NCBI GenBank assembly: GCA_963834135.1
Contig: CAWIAN010000014.1
Location: 167,318 to 231,317 of the forward strand
Direction of reading: 5' to 3'
Length of the DNA: 64,000 nt
DNA from: Bog-257 sp963834135
GTDB lineage: Bacteria; Acidobacteriota; Terriglobia; Terriglobales; Acidobacteriaceae
Notes under the pieces: model-generated
What the model was told of the DNA's origin: nothing
The model's database searches: none
The model's input: the letters and a program-made list of their open reading frames with translations, nothing else
In this document: positions 42,752 through 51,090 of the stretch, one piece after another
Position numbering within the stretch: the first letter of the stretch is position 1
How the letters are laid out: each line of letters starts with the position of its first letter
Translations under genes and position numbers: made by a program

Positions 42752-44083
42752 ATGCCGATCTCTCCCGCACGCACGGTTGCATTTGACATTCTGTTGCGTG
42801 TCGATCAGCAAGACGCATACGCCAGCGAACTGCTGCACTCCGACCGGCTGGAGCCGCTGAGTTCGGCTGATCGCGGGCTCGCCACCGAGCTGGTGATGGG
42901 CGTTCTGCGGTGGCGCTCCAGGCTGGATGAAGTGATCGCGGCGGCTGCGGGTCGCTCGCTCAGCAAGCTTGATCCCGAGGTTTTGACTGCGTTGCGCCTC
43001 GGTGTCTATCAGCTTCGTTATCTCAGTCGTATTCCGGCGCATGCCGCAATCAGCGACAGCGTAGATCTGGTCAAGCGCGCACATAAACGATCGGCGGCGC
43101 CATTCGCCAATGCAGTGCTACGGAAAGTGGCCGCTTCAAAACCTAATTCTCCGGCCGATGCTGCCGAAACAACCGCTACTTCTGTCGCGGGCGAGTTCGC
43201 CCATCCCGAATGGCTGGTCTCGCGCTGGATCGGCGAATTCGGCTTGGAACGCGCCATGCTGATTTGTCGCCATGATCAGCAGATCCCGCAAGTCACCGTT
43301 CGCATTGACGATTCCGCCAGCGAAGAAGAATTAAGGGGTGAAGGCGTCGAACTCGCGCCGGGAGCGTTGCTGTCGAGCGCGCGCATCGTAGTTGGCGGCG
43401 ATGTCTTCAAAACGAAAGCTGTGCGGGAAGGCCGCGTCTTCATTCAGGACGAAGCCTCACAACTGGTAGCCGCCCTGGTGGGGAGCGGCTCGCGCCTGCT
43501 CGATTGCTGCGCTGCCCCAGGAGGAAAAACGGCGGCGATGGCGGCACGCAATCCGACCGCGGAAATTATCGCAGCGGAACTTCACGCGCATCGCGCCGAA
43601 CTGCTGCGACGACGGGTGCAGCGTGCGAACGTAAAGGTCATCCAAGCCGACGCCCTAGATCTTCCGACAGAGGGAAACTTCGATCGCGTATTAGCTGACG
43701 TTCCGTGCTCAGGCACAGGCACGCTTGCGCGCAATCCCGAAATCAAGTGGCGACTGAAACTCGCAGACCTCGCCGATTTGCATTCACGGCAGGTTGCCAT
43801 ACTAAGCGCCGCATTGCGCCAGCTCGCGCCCGGCGGTCGTGCGGTGTATTCGACTTGTTCATTGGAGCGCGAAGAGAACGAAGCGGTAGTCGAGGAAGTA
43901 TTGCGTCAGAATCCTAACTATCGTCTGATTGACTCCCATGCCGAGCTGGAGCGACTACGCTCAGACGGTGAATTGGCGTGGAGCGATGTAGATTCGCTCA
44001 CGAGCGGGAAACTTCTGCGGACAATTCCGGGACTGCACCCGTGCGACGGTTTCTTCGCGGCAATACTTGAAAAAAGTGGATAG
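42752..44083 (+). CDS. rsmB: 16S rRNA (cytosine-5) methyltransferase B
   Basis: The 443-residue protein has an N-terminal NusB-like domain and a C-terminal Sun/NOL1 methyltransferase domain. The SAM motif is LLDCCAAPGGKTAAMAA, and the two catalytic cysteines sit in DVPCSGTGT and STCSLEREE. It methylates C967 of 16S rRNA. ATG 42752 begins the family-like MPISPARTVAFDILLRV; an upstream GTG at 42719 lies in the repeat region and is less likely. It completes the fmt-rsmB pair. Confidence 0.95.
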   Translation: MPISPARTVAFDILLRVDQQDAYASELLHSDRLEPLSSADRGLATELVMGVLRWRSRLDEVIAAAAGRSLSKLDPEVLTALRLGVYQLRYLSRIPAHAAISDSVDLVKRAHKRSAAPFANAVLRKVAASKPNSPADAAETTATSVAGEFAHPEWLVSRWIGEFGLERAMLICRHDQQIPQVTVRIDDSASEEELRGEGVELAPGALLSSARIVVGGDVFKTKAVREGRVFIQDEASQLVAALVGSGSRLLDCCAAPGGKTAAMAARNPTAEIIAAELHAHRAELLRRRVQRANVKVIQADALDLPTEGNFDRVLADVPCSGTGTLARNPEIKWRLKLADLADLHSRQVAILSAALRQLAPGGRAVYSTCSLEREENEAVVEEVLRQNPNYRLIDSHAELERLRSDGELAWSDVDSLTSGKLLRTIPGLHPCDGFFAAILEKSG

Positions 44084-44190
44084 TGGCTGGTGGTAAGTGG
44101 ATAGAAATGTAAAAGAATGCGAGTCGCGTCAGACTCTGAACCCGCAGGGCTCTTTCTTCAACGATCTACAAGCAACTAATCACTATCCAC
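44076..44190. repeat. inverted repeat around the end of rsmB
   Basis: GTGGATAGTG (44076-44085, including the rsmB stop codon) and CACTATCCAC (44181-44190) are perfect inverted copies 95 bases apart. GTAAGTGGATAG near 44093 repeats part of the left arm. It could fold as a long stem-loop in the 3' end of rsmB. Confidence 0.5.
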
Positions 44191-44200
44191 GAGCAAAACG

Positions 44201-44224
44201 AAAAGGCCGGCACGCGGCCGGCCT
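44201..44224 (-). terminator. Rho-independent terminator of the HU gene
   Basis: AGGCCGGC (44204-44211) and GCCGGCCT (44217-44224) form an 8-base stem with a 5-base loop, followed on the minus strand by TTTT. It lies just downstream of the HU gene. Confidence 0.75.
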
Positions 44225-44242
44225 GATCTGAAAAGACCCAGG

Positions 44243-44536
44243 CTACTTCTTAGGCGCAATCGCGTCCTTTGCGGCCTTGGCCACGCGGAACTTCACGACG
44301 GTCTTCGCAGGAATTTTGATGGCTTCGCCGGTCTGCGGATTGCGGCCCATGCGAGCTTTGCGGTTGGACTTCACCAGACGGCCTAGACCCGGCACGATGA
44401 ATACGCCGTTCTTCTTCGTTTCCTTAATCGCTACTTCAGCCAGCGCGTCGAGGAACGCAGCTGCCTGCTTGTTGTTCATTTCGTTCTTCTCGGCCATGTG
44501 ACGGACGAGCTGGGTCTTGGTCATGCCTGTTGCCAT
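44243..44536 (-). CDS. hup: HU-family DNA-binding protein
   Basis: The 97-residue protein is full length for HU: the beta-arm signature GRNPQTGEAIKIPA and N-terminal helices MTKTQLVRHMAEKN. It bends and compacts DNA and affects many promoters. ATG 44536 is chosen because AGGAGG lies seven bases upstream. A short N-terminal extension (Met-Ala-Thr-Gly) precedes the core. It ends at a hairpin with a T run. Confidence 0.95.
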   Translation of the reverse strand: MATGMTKTQLVRHMAEKNEMNNKQAAAFLDALAEVAIKETKKNGVFIVPGLGRLVKSNRKARMGRNPQTGEAIKIPAKTVVKFRVAKAAKDAIAPKK

Positions 44537-44731
44537 TCGTAATCCTCCTTGAAAGGTGAGCAATGATTGCTCGACTTGTGCGTATCGTATACCAACGTCA
44601 ATCTAGAGCAAAGCATTTTCACCATATTTTATGCGGTTTTTTCCACAGGAGCGCTCGAAAAGGCAACGTCCATGCGGGTTCCAGCGACCTTAACCGCACG
44701 GAGATGCCATAATAGAAGAGTTTAGCCACTC

Positions 44732-45415
44732 GTGAAACCAGCCACCGAGGTGCTGCGATTGACCTGTCCGATCTGCAATCTGCGAAAGGAAAAGCGTTTC
44801 TGCCTGGCTCTTCACGATCGCATTTGCCCCCAGTGCTGCGGTGAGCAGCGCGAGGTCACGCTCGAATGTCCGTCGGAATGTTCCTATCTGCAGCAGGCGC
44901 GACAGCACGAGAAGCCGCGCGATGTTCCCGACAATCCGGCCGAGGAGATGTTTCCCGCCGTCCGGCTCAGGCACGACTTTGTCGATCAGCATGAGCCGTT
45001 GATTGGTGGAATCTTGGCCACGCTGGCCAGGCTTTCACGAACGGATCGGCATCTGAAGGACCGTGAGCTGATCGGCGCGCTGGCCAATATGGTGCGAAGT
45101 CAACAAACGCTGATCGCGTCGGGATTGGTTTACGAGCAGGTGTTGCCGAACCCCGCGCAGCAAGCTTTGATTAACACGTTGCGACTGGTGTTGGAGGAGT
45201 ACCGCGAAGTAGAGAAGAAGCACCTGGGCTATACGCGGCTGAAGGACCCTGACATTCTGCACGCCCTGGTTTTCACTTTGAGGCTGGCACATGTGCATAC
45301 CTCGGGACGTCCGCTCTCCCGCGGCTTTCTCGACTTCCTTAACGAACGCTTTCCCGAGGCTCCTGGATCGGCGGAGGCCAGCGCCGATGCTGGAGGCCGT
45401 ATTATCATTCCTTAG
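44732..45415 (+). CDS. conserved hypothetical protein with a cysteine-rich N-terminus
   Basis: The 227-residue protein starts at GTG 44732. The N-terminal 50 residues hold CPIC, a CPQCC cluster and CPSEC, suggesting one or two zinc sites. The rest is helical, with no recognised catalytic motif. It is upstream of the TauE-like gene on the same strand, with a 14-base gap, so they may be co-transcribed. No family is recognised. Confidence 0.75.
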   Translation: MKPATEVLRLTCPICNLRKEKRFCLALHDRICPQCCGEQREVTLECPSECSYLQQARQHEKPRDVPDNPAEEMFPAVRLRHDFVDQHEPLIGGILATLARLSRTDRHLKDRELIGALANMVRSQQTLIASGLVYEQVLPNPAQQALINTLRLVLEEYREVEKKHLGYTRLKDPDILHALVFTLRLAHVHTSGRPLSRGFLDFLNERFPEAPGSAEASADAGGRIIIP

Positions 45416-45429
45416 CTCTTCTCCTTATC

Positions 45430-46203
45430 ATGCATTTCAACCAGGGAGTGGTTCTATTTCTGGCCGCGCTTGCCGCGGGCGCCATCAACTCGGTTGCGGG
45501 CGGAGGAAGCTTCTTGACCTTCCCGTCGCTCTTGCTGGTAGGCATCCCGCCAGTGAACGCAAACGCGACCAGCACCGTCGCGCTGTGGCCCGGACAGCCG
45601 GCTAGCGTCTGGGCGTACCGCCAAGAGATTAAGGACATCCCGCGGCGCACGTTTATCCCTCTGACCGTCACCGGGATCATCGGCGGCATCGCGGGCGCCT
45701 ATATCTTGCTCATCACACCGCAGGCCACCTTCATGAACCTAGTGCCCTGGCTGCTGCTTGCCGCAACGTTGATCTTTACCTTGAGCGACCGGATCACTCG
45801 TTGGATTGGACAACGGCAGTCGCAGCCGCACGAGGCCTTCACTTCGATTTTTGGTATCGCGTTGCAACTCGCACTGGCGTTTTACCTCGGTTACTTCGGG
45901 GCCGGCGCCGGCATTCTTTTACTCGCGACGCTGGCGGTGTTGGGTATGGACAACATTCACGCCATGAACGCCTTAAAGGCGTGGCTAACGGCGGTATCCA
46001 ACGGCGTGGCGATGTTGTTGTTCATTTATCACCGCGCGGTTTACTGGCCGGAAGCGATCGTGATGGTCGCAGGCTCACTGCTAGGCGGCTATTTCGGAGC
46101 CTACTTTGCGCAGAAGACCAAACCCTCTCACGTCCGAATGATTGTCATCGTGATAGGTTTCGGCATGACCGCATACTTCTTTGCCCGCCAAGTCGGGCGC
46201 TAA
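45430..46203 (+). CDS. TauE/SafE-family membrane permease
   Basis: The 257-residue protein has about eight membrane segments in two repeats, with the typical GGGSFLTFPSLLLVGIPPVNANATS near the start and a matching FGAGAGILLLATLAVLGMDNIHAMNALKAW in the second half. Members export or take up sulfonates, sulfite or similar anions. The substrate is not shown. It follows the Cys-rich protein gene closely and converges with the TspO gene, four bases apart. Confidence 0.9.
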   Translation: MHFNQGVVLFLAALAAGAINSVAGGGSFLTFPSLLLVGIPPVNANATSTVALWPGQPASVWAYRQEIKDIPRRTFIPLTVTGIIGGIAGAYILLITPQATFMNLVPWLLLAATLIFTLSDRITRWIGQRQSQPHEAFTSIFGIALQLALAFYLGYFGAGAGILLLATLAVLGMDNIHAMNALKAWLTAVSNGVAMLLFIYHRAVYWPEAIVMVAGSLLGGYFGAYFAQKTKPSHVRMIVIVIGFGMTAYFFARQVGR

Positions 46204-46206
46204 GCG

Positions 46207-46686
46207 TCACTGCCCTGGATTCAGTCTCCATATACCCCAATTCAAATAGGCAGCATAGGTAACCCACAGCAGGTAGGGAATCAGCAGTAGCGCAGACAAA
46301 GGGACGAGAGAAGAGAACACAAAGATTGTAAAGGCGATCGCGAACCAGAGGATGACGATCTGCAGGAATGCGATCTCGAGCATCCGCAAGCCAAAAAAGA
46401 TTCCCGGCCAAGCTACACTCAACGCCAGCTGAGCGAAAAAAATCAAAAGCGCAGGACGGGCACCCAGTCCGAACTCCCGCCAAACCAGCCAAGCGGAAAC
46501 TGCCATCATCACGTATAGGGCGGTCCAGACCGGGCCAAAAACCCAACCCGGCAGCGTTCCCGTAGGCTTGCGAAGCTGCGGATACCAGTCGCGTACGCTG
46601 TTGGACGTGAGAGAGGAACTGAGACCGCCCGCGCTCAGGCATATGGCGAGAAAAACAATCAGTCCCAACCAGTGACGTGTATCCAC
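46207..46686 (-). CDS. tspO: TspO/MBR-family membrane protein
   Basis: The 159-residue protein has five membrane helices and the TspO motifs WYPQLRKPTGTLPGWVFGPVW and YLLWVTYAAYLNW. Members bind porphyrins and related ligands in the membrane and affect stress responses. The start GTG 46686 follows TACAAT (46698-46693) by six bases with no Shine-Dalgarno sequence, suggesting a leaderless transcript. Confidence 0.93.
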   Translation of the reverse strand: MDTRHWLGLIVFLAICLSAGGLSSSLTSNSVRDWYPQLRKPTGTLPGWVFGPVWTALYVMMAVSAWLVWREFGLGARPALLIFFAQLALSVAWPGIFFGLRMLEIAFLQIVILWFAIAFTIFVFSSLVPLSALLLIPYLLWVTYAAYLNWGIWRLNPGQ

Positions 46687-46692
46687 ACGATC

Positions 46693-46698
46693 ATTGTA
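46693..46698 (-). promoter_or_regulatory. -10 box just before tspO
   Basis: TACAAT ends six bases before the GTG start of tspO on the minus strand, which would place transcription start at the initiation codon. Confidence 0.5.
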
Positions 46699-46710
46699 GC
46701 TGGCGGGTAA

Positions 46711-46743
46711 GAGCCGTCAGTTGTCGGCTGTCACCTGTCAGCC
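46711..46743. repeat. intergenic word repeat (GTCGGCTGTCA type)
   Basis: Noncoding words of the type GCCGTCAGTTGTCGGCTG and TGTCACCTGTCAGCC repeat with variations. It is one member of the word-repeat family in this window. Confidence 0.4.
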
Positions 46744-46755
46744 AAGACCACGGCC

Positions 46756-46971
46756 TCAGCCGACACTAAGTAGTTGGCGAGAGGGAATGCGCTTTCGATT
46801 AGCAGCGACACAAGCGGAGAAGCAGGTCAGTGAGAGACGGACATCGAAGATGAAACCGGCGTTGTGCTGACGGCCGAGGCCGGGAGCTTTCGTTGCCGCA
46901 TCCGCGTCAACCGCGTGCAGGAACAGAAAGAATCCCAGCATTCCCAGCAGCACCGACACCAGGCGCTTCAT
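46756..46971 (-). CDS. possible small secreted peptide (weak)
   Basis: From ATG 46971 a 71-residue frame begins with a signal-like stretch MKRLVSVLLGMLGFFLFLHA. GGAAAA lies just upstream as a weak ribosome binding site. Codon choice looks coding in the first half, but not in the last third, so the 3' end may be a chance extension. No family recognised. Confidence 0.35.
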   Translation of the reverse strand: MKRLVSVLLGMLGFFLFLHAVDADAATKAPGLGRQHNAGFIFDVRLSLTCFSACVAANRKRIPSRQLLSVG

Positions 46972-47039
46972 GAGACGTTTTCCAGTCACCCTAAATTGGA
47001 TTCCAGCGAGGTTCTCTGGAGTAGCCTGAGGACCAAAAA

Positions 47040-48020
47040 TTATTCGATCAGCAGGACGATCTTGCCATAGTTGGCTCGTTGCAAGAGCAGTCGATGCGCC
47101 TCGCCAGCTTGCTCCATAGGCAAGGTATGACCAATCTCGGGATGCAGTTCACCTTTGGCGATCCACGGCTCCATGGCCGCCAGGCAACGGTTGATCAGCG
47201 CGTGATCCTTGGCGAGCACGCTCAGCCACAGTCCGTGCGCGCTCAAGCTCTTCGCCATCATGATTCCCGCGTCGAACTGATGCCGCTGGCCGGTTGCCGT
47301 TCCATAGATAATGACGCGGCCGAAATGCCGGCAGCAGCGCAGGCTTTTGACGGTGTGCTCGCCGCCCAACATCTCGAACACCGCGTCCACGCCTTCGCCT
47401 TTCGTCAGCTCCCTGATGGTTTCCTCGTAGTCCACCTGGCGGTAATTGATGGCGTGATCCAGTCCAAGCTTCTTCACCCGTTCCAGCTTTTCGTCCGATG
47501 ACGCTGTGCCATACGTCTCGACGTTCAGAATTTTCCCCATCTCGACCGCAGCCGTGCCAACGCCACCCGCAGCCGCATGAATCAGCACGCGCCGCCGATG
47601 GTTGCCGTTCCAGCGAATCGGCTCCATGGCATCATCCGTGATTCCGGCTTTCCAGTATGCGAGATAGGCGGTGAGGAAGTTCACCGGAAAGGCCGCCGAT
47701 TGCTCCGAGGTCCAGCCCTTCGGTTGCGGCCACAATTGCTTGGGCTTGACGGCGATCTTCTCTGCGGCGGCGCCCCATTGCATGTAGCCCATCACGCGGT
47801 CGCCCGTGTTCTCCACCACGCCGGCAAACTCGCGCCCGGAGATAAAAGGCGGAGGTGGAGTTCCGCTGTAGCTCCCTTGCGTGCTCATGGTATCGGCAAA
47901 ATTGATGCCCACGGCTTCCACCCGGACCATGACTTCGCCCGGACCGGGCTGCGGCTCGGGAACGTCGCGAACTTCCAGAACTTCAGGACCACCAGCACGA
48001 GTGACGAGAACAGCTTTCAT
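47040..48020 (-). CDS. NADPH:quinone oxidoreductase, zinc-independent MDR family
   Basis: The 326-residue enzyme has the MDR fold: PGEVMVRVEAVGINFADTMS near the N-terminus, then the NADPH loop HAAAGGVGTAAVEMGKI. The zinc ligands of classic alcohol dehydrogenases are absent, so it fits the quinone-oxidoreductase/zeta-crystallin branch. It reduces quinones or enones with NADPH. TACAAT ends eight bases before the ATG. Confidence 0.92.
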   Translation of the reverse strand: MKAVLVTRAGGPEVLEVRDVPEPQPGPGEVMVRVEAVGINFADTMSTQGSYSGTPPPPFISGREFAGVVENTGDRVMGYMQWGAAAEKIAVKPKQLWPQPKGWTSEQSAAFPVNFLTAYLAYWKAGITDDAMEPIRWNGNHRRRVLIHAAAGGVGTAAVEMGKILNVETYGTASSDEKLERVKKLGLDHAINYRQVDYEETIRELTKGEGVDAVFEMLGGEHTVKSLRCCRHFGRVIIYGTATGQRHQFDAGIMMAKSLSAHGLWLSVLAKDHALINRCLAAMEPWIAKGELHPEIGHTLPMEQAGEAHRLLLQRANYGKIVLLIE

Positions 48021-48028
48021 AGGAATCG

Positions 48029-48034
48029 ATTGTA
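48029..48034 (-). promoter_or_regulatory. -10 box before the quinone oxidoreductase
   Basis: TACAAT ends eight bases before ATG 48020 on the minus strand; there is no Shine-Dalgarno sequence, which suggests a leaderless or near-leaderless mRNA. Confidence 0.45.
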
Positions 48035-48179
48035 CGATGCGGTGCTTGCGGAGTCAGTGAACCTGGGAGCCTCATGCAGGGAAGCAGAATCCGCAGGCGG
48101 AGATCGGCGTGACCAAAACAGGAAGCTGAATTTGCCGGGGGCGAATCGTTGATTCGAAAACTAATTTCGCAGATGGGGA

Positions 48180-49028
48180 TTAAGCAGGAACAGCCATGAA
48201 ATCCAGCGATCGCGAGATATAGCTCTTCATATCGTGCCGGCGTACAACGGCGTCGAGCATGCCATGCTGCAGCAGAAATTCGCTACGCTGAAAGCCTTCC
48301 GGCAGCTTTTGGCGAATCGTTTGTTCAATCACGCGCGGCCCAGCGAATCCGATAAGCGCACCCGGTTCGGCGATGTTCAGATCGCCCAGCATCGCGAATG
48401 ACGCCGTGACCCCGCCGGTGGTGGGATCGGTCATGACCGAGATATACGGCACCTTGGCTTGGTCCATGCGGGCCAGCGCCGCGGAGATCTTAGCCAGTTG
48501 CATCAGGCTGATTACGCCCTCCATCATGCGCGCGCCACCGGATGCCGATATGACGATCAGAGGGAGTTTTTCCGCCGTAGCTTTCTCAACTGCGCGGGTG
48601 ATCGCCTCGCCAACCACGGTGCCCATGGAGCCGCCGATGAAGGAGTATTCCATGGCGCTGATAATGACCGGTTTGCCGTCGAGCATGCCGCGGGCGTTGA
48701 TGACGGCATCGTTCAGGCCTGTGTCCTGCTGCGAGCGCTTGAGACGCGCCGCATAAGGCTTCAGGTCGGTGAAGTGAAGAGGGTCGGTGGAGACCAGGTT
48801 ATTGTCTTCCACCTCGTATTTGTCGCCGTCGAGCAAGTAGCCGAGGCGGGTGCGGGCATCGATCCGGAAGTGGCGGTCACACTTGGGACAGACGTTGAAA
48901 TTCTGGTCGAGGTCCTTCTTCCAGATGATCTGGCGACACTGGTCGCACTTGACCCACAGGCCCTCGGTTTTGACTTTCTTCTCGCCCGAGGTGTCCAGGG
49001 CGACGGATTCACGTTTAAACCATGCCAT
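48180..49028 (-). CDS. accD: acetyl-CoA carboxylase, carboxyltransferase beta subunit
   Basis: The 282 residues match AccD, including the N-terminal zinc site with Cys28, Cys31, Cys47 and Cys50, and the carboxyltransferase motifs SASGGARMMEGVISLMQ and MTDPTTGGVTASFAMLGD. It transfers CO2 to acetyl-CoA to make malonyl-CoA for fatty-acid synthesis. Its alpha partner (accA) is not in the window. It diverges from motA across a 309-base gap. Confidence 0.97.
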   Translation of the reverse strand: MAWFKRESVALDTSGEKKVKTEGLWVKCDQCRQIIWKKDLDQNFNVCPKCDRHFRIDARTRLGYLLDGDKYEVEDNNLVSTDPLHFTDLKPYAARLKRSQQDTGLNDAVINARGMLDGKPVIISAMEYSFIGGSMGTVVGEAITRAVEKATAEKLPLIVISASGGARMMEGVISLMQLAKISAALARMDQAKVPYISVMTDPTTGGVTASFAMLGDLNIAEPGALIGFAGPRVIEQTIRQKLPEGFQRSEFLLQHGMLDAVVRRHDMKSYISRSLDFMAVPA

Positions 49029-49337
49029 TGGCGCTGTAGGTCAGTGTAGCTGACGGACGTGGAACTTGTCGCGGGCGGCAGGGCCTGACCGGTCGCGGTG
49101 TCCTGGGGAGCGGAAAGAATGTCAGCAGCGCCCCAATTCAGCGATGGTTCCCCTTCGGGAACCCGCACTCACCGAAAGATTTTCGCCGCTCCGCCGATAC
49201 AAGAATTGAATGACGATCTTCGACCAGCCCGGCCCGTGGAGGTTGTACCTAAACGGCGTGCTTCGCCTCCGCGGCAGCTAATCCTGGCCGCGACGGATCG
49301 GGCGGTCCAACGAATCCATTAGGAAGTCACAGAACCA
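49029..49337. other. divergent gap between accD and motA
   Basis: No gene is seen. A perfect hairpin, GGTTCCC (49146-49152) and GGGAACC (49157-49163) with loop CTTC, lies in it. Both divergent promoters must be here. AGGAAG, 17 to 12 bases before ATG 49338, could be the ribosome binding site for motA. Confidence 0.4.
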
Positions 49338-50246
49338 ATGTTTGCCGTCATAGGAATTCTGGTCGTTTTGGGCGCGGTAATTGGCGGGTTCCTCATGGAA
49401 CACGGACCCATCCGTGTGCTCATCCAGCCCTCGGAGATCATCATCATCGGGGGAGCTGCGCTAGGAACACTGCTGGCCGCCAATCCGCTGCATACCTTGA
49501 AGGGCGTGGTCAGCGGCGTTTTGCAGGTGATGAAAGGATCCAAGTTCAGTAAGAAACGGTATCTCGATTCGTTGAAGATGATGTACGACATGTTCAACAA
49601 GATCCGCCGCGACGGTCCGAACTCGGTGGAAAACGACATTGAGGCACCCGACAAGAGCAAGTTCTTCGCGACCTATCCACAATTCGTCAAAGACCATCAT
49701 CTGCGGGATTTTGTGTGCGACACCATGCGGATCGCTCTCATGGGGGGGGTTGAACCGTTCGATGTCGATCAGATGATCGAAGCTGACATGGATGTCCATT
49801 CCCATTCTGCCGAGCAATCGGTCGGCGCTTTGAGCACGGTTGCCGACTCGCTGCCCGGGCTTGGCATTGTGGCCGCCGTACTCGGAGTAGTCATGACTAT
49901 GAGCGCTCTAGGCGGCCCTCCGGAAGAGATCGGCAAGAAAGTCGCTGCCGCTCTGGTCGGAACGTTTCTCGGCATCCTGATGTGTTACGGCATGGTCGGT
50001 CCAATTTCATCCAACCTGTCCAAGCTCTCCCACGAAGAGCACGAATACCTGCATGTGCTGCGCGTGACCATGATCGCCTTCATGAAAGGGATCTCGCCTC
50101 TACTCGCTGTAGAAATGGGGCGCCGCGCCGTGCCGTCTCATCTCCGTCCGAGCTTCTCCGAGTTTGAGAAGCACTGCAAGCAATCGGGCGCCGCGGCTGC
50201 TTCCGCTCCCGCAGCGGAGGAGCAACCCGCGGCTGTGGCCTCATAG
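49338..50246 (+). CDS. motA: flagellar motor stator protein MotA
   Basis: The 302-residue protein has four membrane segments and the MotA signature in the second half: PGLGIVAAVLGVVMTMSALG followed by GKKVAAALVGTFLGILMCYG. The cytoplasmic loop holds the charged residues that act on FliG. With MotB it forms the proton channel that drives flagellar rotation. An Ala/Pro-rich tail of about 25 residues extends beyond the usual end. It is followed by motB after ten bases. Confidence 0.96.
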   Translation: MFAVIGILVVLGAVIGGFLMEHGPIRVLIQPSEIIIIGGAALGTLLAANPLHTLKGVVSGVLQVMKGSKFSKKRYLDSLKMMYDMFNKIRRDGPNSVENDIEAPDKSKFFATYPQFVKDHHLRDFVCDTMRIALMGGVEPFDVDQMIEADMDVHSHSAEQSVGALSTVADSLPGLGIVAAVLGVVMTMSALGGPPEEIGKKVAAALVGTFLGILMCYGMVGPISSNLSKLSHEEHEYLHVLRVTMIAFMKGISPLLAVEMGRRAVPSHLRPSFSEFEKHCKQSGAAAASAPAAEEQPAAVAS

Positions 50247-50256
50247 GTGGGGAGTC

Positions 50257-51078
50257 ATGCCGGCGAGTACACAGCCCATCATCATCAAACGCAAGGGTGG
50301 CCACGCCGGCCATCACGGCGGCGCCTGGAAGGTCGCCTATGCCGACTTCGTCACCGCCATGATGGCGTTATTTATCGTCCTGTGGTTGATGAACACCAGC
50401 AAACCGGTGCAGGAGGCCATTGCCGGATACTTCAAGGACCCTGCCGGCACGGGCAAGCTGCTGGGCTCGCTTCAACCGCCGACCAAGACGGTCAGCAAAG
50501 ACGACATGGCGAAGGTGAAAGCCGAGTTGGAGAAAGCCATCCAGCAGATGGCCAATTTCGAAAAGCTGAAAAATCAGATCAAGCTTACGGTCACGGAGGA
50601 AGGCCTGCGCATCGAGTTGCTCGAATCACAGAAGGGAACCTTCTTTGAGAGCGGCAACACCGATCCTAACGACAATGGCCGTGAGCTGCTGATGACCATT
50701 GCGGAGGAGCTGGGCAAAATCCCCAACAAAATCTCCGTCGAGGGACACACCGATTCCGAACCATTCTCGGGTCGCGACAATTACACCAACTGGGAGCTGT
50801 CTGTCGACCGTGCCAATGCCAGCCGGCGCCTCATGCAACTCCACGGCTTGCGCGGCGACCAAGTCGCGCAAGTGAGAGGCTTCGCGGACCAGGAGCCTCG
50901 AGAGGGAATGGATCCGGCCGATCCGTCGAATCGCAGGATCACGTTGATTGTGAGGTATATGGAGCACAAGGGTGGCGGCACGGATAAAACCATCCCTTCC
51001 CTGGGAAATCTGCAAGAGGATAAAGGTCCCACAACGTCAGATAAAGGGTCACAACCAGCCGCGAAGCCTGAGCGATAA
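50257..51078 (+). CDS. motB: flagellar motor stator protein MotB
   Basis: The 273-residue protein has the N-terminal cytoplasmic tail, one membrane segment with proton-carrying Asp30 (YADFVTAMMALF), a plug-like linker and an OmpA-type peptidoglycan-binding domain with EGHTDSEPF and NRRITLIV. ATG 50257 has GGGGAG just upstream. It is coupled to motA and ends convergent with the kinase gene. Its presence suggests the organism builds flagella, or did until recently. Confidence 0.95.
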   Translation: MPASTQPIIIKRKGGHAGHHGGAWKVAYADFVTAMMALFIVLWLMNTSKPVQEAIAGYFKDPAGTGKLLGSLQPPTKTVSKDDMAKVKAELEKAIQQMANFEKLKNQIKLTVTEEGLRIELLESQKGTFFESGNTDPNDNGRELLMTIAEELGKIPNKISVEGHTDSEPFSGRDNYTNWELSVDRANASRRLMQLHGLRGDQVAQVRGFADQEPREGMDPADPSNRRITLIVRYMEHKGGGTDKTIPSLGNLQEDKGPTTSDKGSQPAAKPER

Positions 51079-51090
51079 AGCTTGCGAGCG

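Noticed and set aside
46207..46642. Minus-strand frame of 165 residues beside tspO
   Set aside because: It is a shadow of the TspO gene, which has full family motifs in the other frame.
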